11,310 nt of DNA from Candidatus Gastranaerophilales bacterium (GTDB lineage: Bacteria; Cyanobacteriota; Vampirovibrionia; Gastranaerophilales; Gastranaerophilaceae): contig CANQZO010000038.1 in NCBI GenBank assembly GCA_947628355.1, forward strand, positions 1 through 11,310. The letters are read 5' to 3'. The notes beneath the pieces were generated by a model. That model was not told where the DNA came from. It made no database searches and was given only the letters and a program-made list of their open reading frames with translations. The first letter of the stretch is position 1, and the number at the start of each line of letters is the position of its first letter. Shown here one piece after another: positions 5,805 through 11,310 of the stretch. The translations under genes and the position numbers were made by a program.

Positions 5805-7079
5805 TTATACTATTTGCTGTTCATTTATTGCAAATATTTCTATTGCACCCGAATTGCATACACTTTTACATTTACCGCAGCCTATACATTTTGAGGCGTC
5901 TATTTTTGCGGGTTCATTTCCTTCTTTTGTTATTGCATTTACGGGACATACATTTACACAAATCCCGTTTTTACTGCATTTTTCGGGGTTGATTACCGCC
6001 ATTGCTATTCTTGTTTTTTGCTTTTCCTCAAGTGTAATTTTCTTTATTGCACCCGACGGACATACATTTGAACATTCAATACAGTCATATTTACAGTATT
6101 TTTCGCCTTTTGTATAGTCAATATGTACCGCTCCAAAATCTTTATTCGCTTTTGTTAGGATTTTATTCGGGCATGCGTTTATGCAAAGATTACAATTTAA
6201 GCATTTATTAAACATCCTTTGTGCGTCAATTGCGCCCGGAGGCAAGATTACATTTTTAATTTTTTCCGCTGCCGTTTTTCCAATCTCAAACCCTGCTTTC
6301 ACTGCACCCGCCAAAATCACCATTGCAGCTCCGAATGTAATTAATTCACGTCTTTTGGGGCTGAATTTTACTTCTTGTTTTGGTTTTATGCCGTATGTTA
6401 TTGCATTTTTAGGGCATTGACCAAGGCATTTAAAACATTTTAGGCAAGTTTCGTTATCGACTTTTGCGTCATCAACTTCAATGCAGCCTGCGGGGCAATT
6501 TCTTTCGCACATACCGCAGGATAAACATTCATTTTCTTTTATATAAACTTTTAAAAGCGAGATTTTTGATAATAATCCCAATATACAGCCGACGGGGCAA
6601 ATGTTTGTGCAAAAGTATCTGTTTTTAAATATTGAAAGCACAATTACGGCAATGGCGGCAATAAGACCAATAACTGATAATGTCAGCGCCGAAGCAAAAT
6701 ATGTATAAGGTTCAATATATCTTATTATAATTGCACTTCCACCAATTAAAGCTCCGAAAGTTATTGCCGTTATAAAATATTTAACGGGAAGATTTTTTCT
6801 CGGTTCTTCGTTTCCCTCTCCTCTAAACAGTGCTGAAAGTTCTTGTAAAGTACCGAATGGGCAGAGCATTGAACAGTAAAGTCTGCCGAATAATAGAGTT
6901 AATAAAAGCATTACTGTAAGAGTAACCGCACTTATAACCGAAAAATCAATTATTACTCTTTGAATTAACGGTGCCATTTGAATATTAAATAACGGCAGGG
7001 GATAAAAAATCCCGATAACCGCAAGTATTGCCGTTATAAATATTAAAATGGCAATTGTTAATCTTACTTTATAAAACAT
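5805..7079 (-). CDS. NapH/NapG-like membrane polyferredoxin with internal twin-arginine anchor (424 aa)
   Basis: A membrane electron-transfer protein. Residues 1-170 are NapH/YccM-like: four membrane helices (about 6-28, 43-66, 100-120, 130-152) and two C-x3-CP motifs at C69/C73 and C157/C161. Two [4Fe-4S] motifs follow (C185-C195 and C212-C222). A KRRELI motif (242-247) then precedes a fifth hydrophobic helix (about 249-266). The C-terminal part carries four more cysteine motifs (C293-C303, C329-C340, C368-C378, C398-C408), like NapG. The C368 motif lacks its second cysteine (asparagine 371). Positive-inside reasoning puts clusters 1-2 in the cytoplasm and the last four outside. I chose the ATG at 7079, which overlaps the upstream stop as TAATG. 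A longer frame reaching 7178 would lie inside the neighbour. The partner and substrate are unknown, but the coupled neighbour is an exported iron-sulfur aldo/keto reductase. Confidence 0.88.
   Translation of the reverse strand: MFYKVRLTIAILIFITAILAVIGIFYPLPLFNIQMAPLIQRVIIDFSVISAVTLTVMLLLTLLFGRLYCSMLCPFGTLQELSALFRGEGNEEPRKNLPVKYFITAITFGALIGGSAIIIRYIEPYTYFASALTLSVIGLIAAIAVIVLSIFKNRYFCTNICPVGCILGLLSKISLLKVYIKENECLSCGMCERNCPAGCIEVDDAKVDNETCLKCFKCLGQCPKNAITYGIKPKQEVKFSPKRRELITFGAAMVILAGAVKAGFEIGKTAAEKIKNVILPPGAIDAQRMFNKCLNCNLCINACPNKILTKANKDFGAVHIDYTKGEKYCKYDCIECSNVCPSGAIKKITLEEKQKTRIAMAVINPEKCSKNGICVNVCPVNAITKEGNEPAKIDASKCIGCGKCKSVCNSGAIEIFAINEQQIV
6330..6362 (-). other. Internal twin-arginine motif of the polyferredoxin
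   Basis: These bases encode residues 240-250, SPKRRELITFG, directly before the fifth hydrophobic helix. The core KRRELI nearly repeats KRREFI at the N-terminus of the neighbouring reductase. The position between a cytoplasmic ferredoxin block and a second ferredoxin block suits an internal Tat signal-anchor. This is read from the sequence; Tat dependence is inferred. Confidence 0.55.
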
Positions 7080-8311
7080 TATGTACTTGCCTTTGCTTTT
7101 TCGTATTCTTTTTGAACCTGTGCCAATAAATCTGGAATAGGAAGATTTTGCGGGCAGTTCTTGTTGCATAATCCGCATTTAATGCAGTTATTGGCTTTTT
7201 CGCTTTCACTTAATGTTTCATAATAAATTTTTAAGTGAAATGCGCTGTTTGTAACTTTGTATTGGTTGTATAAAGAAAAAATTGCGGGAATGTTAATTCC
7301 TTTCGGGCAGACTTCAGTGCAGTATTTGCAAGCCGTACAGTTAATTTCACCTTGTGATTGAATGATTTTAGCCATTTCATCGGCAACTTTTATTTCTTCT
7401 TCGCTCATAGGAGTAAAGTTTTCAAATGTTGCAATATTTTCTTTCATTTGTTTTAAATTGCTCATACCGCTTAAAACGGTTACTACGTTATTTTGGCTTG
7501 CTGCCCACCTTAGACCAAACTCGGCAGGTGTTGCATTCGGATAGTTTTCTTTTAATTTGGCAAGCGCTTTATCGCTTAAATTAACTAATCCGCCACCTCT
7601 TAAAGGCTCCATTACAGTAACCGGGATACCCTCGGCTTGAACTATATTATATTGTTCGTGGGCTTTTACAACATCCCAATCCAAATAATTAACTTGCAGC
7701 TGTGCAAAATCCCAATTATAATCTTTTACCACTTCTTTTAAAATTTCAGGAGTGCCGTGGAATGAAAATCCGAAATACTTAATTAATCCATCTTCTTTTA
7801 GTTTCGCCAATTCTTCAACCATTTTAACATTTCTGTATTGTTCAAAAGTATTGACGTTTATATTGTGGCACATGTAGAAATCAAAATAATCAACTTGGCA
7901 TTTCTTTCTTTGTTCGTCAAAAATTTTTCTGACGTCGCTTTGTGAATTCATTTTATAAATAGGACTTTTATCGGCAAGGATGAAAGAATTTCTGTCATAC
8001 CTTTTTAATACTTTGCCGATAGCGGTTTCGGAATTCCCATCAACGTACATATAAGCCGTATCAAAGTAATTAGCACCATGAGCGAATGCGTATTCCGTCA
8101 TCTTTTCAAGCTCAATCATATCGATTTTATTACCGTCCATTGGCAGTCGCATACAGCCGAACCCGAGTAAAGGAACATCAATATCTTTAAATCTTCTTTT
8201 TATAACTTGTCCTTGAGCTTTTATTGTTTTATTTTTTCCGCAGCCTGCAGTCATTAAAGCAGTACCGCCAAGAGCCAGAACAGAACTTTTTATAAATTCA
8301 CGTCGTTTCAT
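7079..8311 (-). CDS. Tat-signal aldo/keto reductase with C-terminal 2[4Fe-4S] ferredoxin domain (410 aa)
   Basis: The protein begins with a twin-arginine signal peptide: MKRREFIKSS, then a hydrophobic stretch rich in L, A and G, and TAGC at 21-24. The last may be a lipobox, though its -3 residue is threonine. The aldo/keto reductase barrel follows (about 37-305) with the complete catalytic tetrad: D84 in YFDTA, Y89, K115 in ILADKSP and H149 in FYMCHN. The SGMSN motif (281-285) precedes EN at 291-292. The C-terminal domain binds two clusters: C325, C328, C331, C335 and C376, C379, C382, C386, both with typical CP endings. This matches the COG1453-type iron-sulfur aldo/keto reductases. The start has AAGGAG 5 nt upstream, and its stop overlaps the polyferredoxin start. 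The substrate is unknown. An exported location for an NADPH-type fold is odd and suggests electrons arrive through the iron-sulfur clusters. Confidence 0.92.
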   Translation of the reverse strand: MKRREFIKSSVLALGGTALMTAGCGKNKTIKAQGQVIKRRFKDIDVPLLGFGCMRLPMDGNKIDMIELEKMTEYAFAHGANYFDTAYMYVDGNSETAIGKVLKRYDRNSFILADKSPIYKMNSQSDVRKIFDEQRKKCQVDYFDFYMCHNINVNTFEQYRNVKMVEELAKLKEDGLIKYFGFSFHGTPEILKEVVKDYNWDFAQLQVNYLDWDVVKAHEQYNIVQAEGIPVTVMEPLRGGGLVNLSDKALAKLKENYPNATPAEFGLRWAASQNNVVTVLSGMSNLKQMKENIATFENFTPMSEEEIKVADEMAKIIQSQGEINCTACKYCTEVCPKGINIPAIFSLYNQYKVTNSAFHLKIYYETLSESEKANNCIKCGLCNKNCPQNLPIPDLLAQVQKEYEKAKAST

Positions 8312-8338
8312 ATTTTCTCCTTAATTATTTACAAAAAT

Positions 8339-8369
8339 ATTTTAATCGTTGATAGCTGCTCTAAGTCAA
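8339..8369 (-). promoter_or_regulatory. Candidate promoter of the reductase-polyferredoxin-tatAC operon
   Basis: On the minus strand TTGACT (8364-8369) is followed after 19 nt by TAAAAT (8339-8344). The spacing is longer than optimal, with TTAAAA at 18 nt as an alternative. It lies in the 61-nt gap after the exonuclease stop and would give a leader of about 20 nt with an AAGGAG ribosome binding site. No terminator was seen between the exonuclease gene and this promoter, so read-through is also possible. Confidence 0.45.
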
Positions 8370-8372
8370 TTA

Positions 8373-9305
8373 TTAAACATGTTCAGCGCGCCTGTCGGAT
8401 TTTATAACGTGAATATTTCTTGTTTCTGACAGCATTTGCCTTGCGGCAGCGAGCTTTTCCTTATTCTCTTTACTGATACTGCCCGATGCAATCAGTCTGT
8501 CAACAAAGTTATTATTCAATTTAACAGCTTTATGCAGTGCGCCTATTTCTTCCAGAACATCTTTTATCTCAACAAAATCATAAGCATAGCTTTGTTTTGA
8601 TTGATATATAAGGGTTTCACCGTTAGGTGAGTGAATACTCTCACCGCCTTTTTCAAAGTAGAGTCTGAAAATTGATTTTAAATCCTGCATTTCAGACTGC
8701 ATTATTTGTACAGCCTGCTGTATTCTTAAATATCTTTCAAAAAGGTAATCAATATTATCAAGCTGCTGAATTTGCCATGCGTATTTTTTTTCGTACAATT
8801 TTTTTAATTCGGGATATGCTTTAGCAAGACCTTCGGTATCAGCCATGGCTCTGTGGCGGGTTGTAAATTCCACGTTAAATTTATTCATTAGACTTTCTAA
8901 ACCGCAAGATTCAAGCTCGGGGTAAATTTCTTTAAACATCATCTGTGAGTCTATTCTTGCATTTGTTATGGGCTTGCCTGTCTGCCTTAAACTTGCTTCA
9001 TTTATGAAAGAATAATCAAAAATAGCATTATGAGCTACTATCGGGTAATCGCCTATAAAATCTAAAATCATGGGCATAACTTGCGCTTCTGTCGGAGCGT
9101 CTTTTACATCGTCTTCTGTTATTCCGTGGACTGCTATGCTTGATTTTCTGATATGCTGCTCAGGGTTAATAAGTGTTTCAAATCTGTCTTTCATTTTGCC
9201 GTTTTCAAGCCTTATTGCAGCAAACTCAACCATTTTTTCTTTTGTATAATCTAAACCCGTTGTTTCAACATCTAAAACTATTTCAATACACTTTTTTCTT
9301 GGCAC
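8373..9305 (-). CDS. DnaQ-type DEDDh 3'-5' exonuclease with uncharacterised C-terminal domain (310 aa)
   Basis: The N-terminal 175 residues form a DEDDh exonuclease of the DNA polymerase III epsilon/DnaQ superfamily, which removes nucleotides from 3' ends. Exo I is VLDVETTG (10-17, with D12 and E14). Exo II is AHNAIFDYSF (91-100, with D97). Exo III is HRAMAD (151-156, with H151 and D156). All catalytic positions are present. Residues about 178-310 are not recognised. They comprise a predicted coiled coil (about 178-215), a short strand-rich part around SPNGETLIYQSKQSYAYD, and a helical end. The start codon is GTG: AGGGAG sits 10 nt upstream (9316-9321), and the next methionine would remove Exo I. 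A good promoter lies directly upstream. The gene may act in repair or proofreading, but the extension leaves its partner open. Confidence 0.9.
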   Translation of the reverse strand: MPRKKCIEIVLDVETTGLDYTKEKMVEFAAIRLENGKMKDRFETLINPEQHIRKSSIAVHGITEDDVKDAPTEAQVMPMILDFIGDYPIVAHNAIFDYSFINEASLRQTGKPITNARIDSQMMFKEIYPELESCGLESLMNKFNVEFTTRHRAMADTEGLAKAYPELKKLYEKKYAWQIQQLDNIDYLFERYLRIQQAVQIMQSEMQDLKSIFRLYFEKGGESIHSPNGETLIYQSKQSYAYDFVEIKDVLEEIGALHKAVKLNNNFVDRLIASGSISKENKEKLAAARQMLSETRNIHVIKSDRRAEHV

Positions 9306-9329
9306 TGCCTCAAATCTCCCTATAATTTT

Positions 9330-9358
9330 ATATTATCATAAAGATATATAACAGGCAA
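9330..9358 (-). promoter_or_regulatory. Sigma-70-type promoter of the exonuclease gene
   Basis: On the minus strand TTGCCT (9353-9358) is separated by exactly 17 nt from TAATAT (9330-9335). The AGGGAG ribosome binding site at 9316-9321 follows, then the GTG at 9305. This is the best-spaced promoter in the window and it separates the exonuclease from the radical SAM gene upstream. Confidence 0.6.
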
Positions 9359-9369
9359 AATTGAGTCTT

Positions 9370-11046
9370 TTATAATATATTATTTTCTTTAAATATTTTC
9401 ATGGTTTCTTTTCTTGATATTCCCGGTGCTTCAAAAGAAAGTTTATATGAAAATTCTTCTTTATCTTGTATATTTGTTATTCCCAAATCATCTTTAAAAT
9501 TTAATATTGGAGAATTCTTTAAAAACTCAAAACAATTGATATTAAAATTTGATATATAAGCTCTGTTTCGTTTGATAAAATTTATTGTTTTAAGTAAATC
9601 TTCTTCAGTTTCCGTAGGAAAATTTAATATAAAAGCTACTGAGTTTACAATTCCTGCATTATAGCTATCTTTTAACATTTTTTCCGCTGTTTTTATATCA
9701 ATATTTTTATTCATTAATTTTAAAATTCGTTCGGAAGCACTTTCAACTCCGAAAAATATTCCGTTTAAACCTGATTCTTTTAATTTTATTAACTTTTCAA
9801 AAGTTAATGAACTATCAAATCGGAAAAAACAATTATAATTAATTTTAAGTTGTCTTTTTATTATTTCATCCGCAAATTTTTCTGCAAAATTAGGATTTAG
9901 CGCGTCATCTAAAATGGTAAATCTATTAATATTATATTTTTTCATAAGAGTTTCAACCATATCGACAGCTTTAACGGGATTTATAACATGATATCTTTTT
10001 TGTTTTGAAGTGTAGCAAAAAGAACATTTACCCCAATAACACCCTTTTGAAAATTCTAAACGGATATGCGGTTTGTAATAATTTTCTAACTTAATTCCGT
10101 CATAGCTTGGTAATTTTACGGATGTAATATCATTAATAAATTCTATTTTATTTTGATGAATTTTGTTATTTTTTTTGTAAATTAGTCCGCTTATATTTTC
10201 TATAGGAATTTTTCCTTCAACGTACCTAATATACTCAACTATAGCTTTTTCACCCTCTCCGGTCATTAGTGCGTCAAAATATTTGCCAAACATGTCAGGA
10301 TGATTAATAAAACTTTCTTTGATTAAATTTACCTGTACTCCGCCAATTATTACTTTTGCATTTGTAACTTCTTTTAATATTTTTCCTAAAGTAAGTGCAG
10401 GATATAAACATTCATTAAAGGGTATTGTTATTCCAATAACATTATATTGTTTTAAATTCAATTTTTTTATTTTATTTTTAAAATATTTAACATATATATT
10501 TCTTTTTGTATTTGAGCACCTGTTTATTAAATCTTCATACGTAAAAGAGTATAAAGAATTTGATTCTGACCAATAGGGTTCTACTACACTTGGCATATTT
10601 ATTTTTGAAGGATAGTACGGAAGAAATGCTAAAGATAATGCAATATAAAATATTTTAAAATGATTTTCATTATAATTTGCAGACATTAGCCTAAATATTG
10701 TTTGTGCATTATTAATTATGTTTTCAATTTTTTCTTTTTTATTAAAAATAAAACTTTTTATTAATTTATTTTGTTTTTTAATTTGCTCTTGAGATAAACA
10801 ATATTTATCATTAAAATTAGGTATTTTTATATTATTAAAATATTTATTAAAAAAATATAAATTTTTTAATTCTTTTATAGTTTTGTTTAAATATTCCGAT
10901 GATAGAATATCATAAAAAAATTCATAATTAAGATCCAAAGCATCAGCTTGTATATTATTACCTTTTAATTGTCCTAAAAGCAAAGGAATGGCACCATAAA
11001 TAAACTTAGGAAAATAAAAAGGCGGATTAATTAATAATACATTCAT
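9370..11046 (-). CDS. Radical SAM protein with B12-binding-like N-terminal domain (558 aa)
   Basis: The protein has the layout of cobalamin-type radical SAM enzymes. An N-terminal Rossmann-like region begins MNVLLINPPF. After an atypical lysine- and asparagine-rich insertion (about 50-200) the fold resumes with YNVIGITIPF (201-210) and KVIIGGVQVNL (231-241). The radical SAM barrel starts at about 328, and its cluster motif is GCYWGKCSFCY, with C336, C341 and C344. That is C-x4-C-x2-C instead of the usual C-x3-C-x2-C. Later barrel motifs include FFRFDSSL (407-414) and GIFFGVESASERILKLMNK (429-447). No DxHxxG cobalamin-binding motif is visible, so B12 binding is doubtful. The ATG at 11046 lacks a clear ribosome binding site. 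The gene looks richer in AT and in N/K/I codons than its neighbours, which may mean transfer. The product is unknown; it could be a methyltransferase or a natural-product modifier. Confidence 0.85.
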   Translation of the reverse strand: MNVLLINPPFYFPKFIYGAIPLLLGQLKGNNIQADALDLNYEFFYDILSSEYLNKTIKELKNLYFFNKYFNNIKIPNFNDKYCLSQEQIKKQNKLIKSFIFNKKEKIENIINNAQTIFRLMSANYNENHFKIFYIALSLAFLPYYPSKINMPSVVEPYWSESNSLYSFTYEDLINRCSNTKRNIYVKYFKNKIKKLNLKQYNVIGITIPFNECLYPALTLGKILKEVTNAKVIIGGVQVNLIKESFINHPDMFGKYFDALMTGEGEKAIVEYIRYVEGKIPIENISGLIYKKNNKIHQNKIEFINDITSVKLPSYDGIKLENYYKPHIRLEFSKGCYWGKCSFCYTSKQKRYHVINPVKAVDMVETLMKKYNINRFTILDDALNPNFAEKFADEIIKRQLKINYNCFFRFDSSLTFEKLIKLKESGLNGIFFGVESASERILKLMNKNIDIKTAEKMLKDSYNAGIVNSVAFILNFPTETEEDLLKTINFIKRNRAYISNFNINCFEFLKNSPILNFKDDLGITNIQDKEEFSYKLSFEAPGISRKETMKIFKENNIL

Positions 11047-11070
11047 AAAATCTATAATAAGCAGCAGTAG

Positions 11071-11088
11071 TTAACTTTAATAAGTTAA
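11071..11088. promoter_or_regulatory. Inverted repeat between divergent radical SAM and ferredoxin oxidoreductase genes
   Basis: TTAACTT, a 4-nt TAAT centre, and AAGTTAA form a perfect 7-bp inverted repeat 25 nt upstream of the radical SAM start. It could be an operator for a dimeric regulator. It is AT-only apart from one G-C pair per arm, so chance is a serious alternative in this sequence. Confidence 0.3.
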
Positions 11089-11121
11089 TTATATAATAAT
11101 AAGAATTAGTTATCAATATAC

Positions 11122-11150
11122 TTGTTTTATTAATATATCGGTAGTAACAT
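11122..11150 (+). promoter_or_regulatory. Possible promoter of the delta-subunit gene
   Basis: TTGTTT (11122-11127) and TAACAT (11145-11150) are 17 nt apart and precede the ATG at 11182. Both boxes are imperfect. They lie in the 135-nt gap between the divergent genes. Confidence 0.3.
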
Positions 11151-11181
11151 ATAAAAAGAATATAAAAAACAGGTTTATTCC

Positions 11182-11310
11182 ATGGGAAGAATAGTTTTAA
11201 ACAGAGATAGATGTAAAGCGTGTTATTTATGTGTAGACGCTTGTCCTAAAAAGGTACTGGGGGCAGATAATCAAGTAAATGTACTGGGGTATTATCCGGT
11301 TAAAGCAGAT
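11182..11310 (+). CDS. 2-oxoacid:ferredoxin oxidoreductase delta subunit (ferredoxin), partial at right edge
   Basis: The delta subunit of the KorA/VorA-type complex carries [4Fe-4S] clusters that take electrons from the thiamine-diphosphate subunits during oxidative decarboxylation of 2-oxoacids such as 2-oxoglutarate or branched-chain oxoacids. I translated 43 codons from the ATG at 11182. The start MGRIVLNRDRCKACYLCVDA holds C11, C14 and C17. C21 follows with a proline, then KKVLGADNQVNVLGYYPV, which matches the small two-cluster subunit (usually about 70-100 residues). The second cluster would lie beyond the edge. A weak AGG ribosome binding site sits 8 nt upstream (11171-11173). The genes for the alpha, beta and gamma subunits would be expected just downstream. 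A stand-alone ferredoxin is the alternative. Confidence 0.82.
   Translation, partial: MGRIVLNRDRCKACYLCVDACPKKVLGADNQVNVLGYYPVKAD

Noticed and set aside
5854..6420. Plus-strand open frames opposite the polyferredoxin
   Set aside because: They are shadows of the cysteine-rich minus-strand gene; their histidine- and threonine-rich composition comes from antisense cysteine codons.
7080..7178. N-terminal extension of the polyferredoxin frame to an ATG at 7178
   Set aside because: It lies wholly inside the coding end of the aldo/keto reductase and adds a basic, non-family sequence. The ATG at 7079 gives a TAATG stop-start overlap and a normal NapH-like N-terminus.

Overview
The window is AT-rich and coding-dense, with the standard genetic code and AAGGAG-type ribosome binding sites. 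The gene content is anaerobic: a 2-oxoacid:ferredoxin oxidoreductase delta subunit, many low-potential [4Fe-4S] proteins, LarB and a radical SAM enzyme. Together with a minimal TatA/TatC system and a lineage-type multi-pass protein, it best resembles a host-associated non-photosynthetic cyanobacterial relative (Gastranaerophilales/Vampirovibrionia, 'Melainabacteria'). This assignment comes from memory of family style, at about even confidence. Other AT-rich anaerobes remain possible.

Layout. (1) 1-1535, minus: an uncharacterised multi-pass membrane protein followed by larB, which runs off the left edge (nickel-pincer nucleotide cofactor synthesis). (2) 1640-4848, plus: a LemA gene between two paralogous DUF2207-type membrane proteins. 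Both paralogues carry the conserved C-terminal part but lack the large extracellular N-terminal domain, and both have a matching extended -10 promoter. (3) 8311-4854, minus: a four-gene operon encoding a Tat-signal aldo/keto reductase with two [4Fe-4S] clusters, a membrane polyferredoxin that looks like NapH fused to NapG through an internal twin-arginine transmembrane anchor, TatA, and TatC. (4) 9305-8373, minus: a GTG-start DnaQ-type exonuclease with a C-terminal extension of unknown function. (5) 11046-9370, minus: an AT-rich B12-binding-type radical SAM protein. (6) 11182 to the right edge, plus: the start of a 2-oxoacid:ferredoxin oxidoreductase delta subunit, divergent from the radical SAM gene.

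The most interesting unit is region 3. Its genes are tightly packed: a 1-nt TAATG overlap, then gaps of 22 and 2 nt. The two upstream genes carry near-identical KRRE(F/L)I twin-arginine motifs, and the two downstream genes encode the translocase that recognises such motifs. My reading is a self-contained redox module: electrons pass from cytoplasmic ferredoxin-like clusters, through the membrane NapH part, to clusters on the outer face and then to an exported reductase. The substrate is unknown. This is inference from sequence layout.

No tRNA, rRNA, CRISPR array, insertion sequence or integrase was seen. No stretch above 300 bases lacks a gene.
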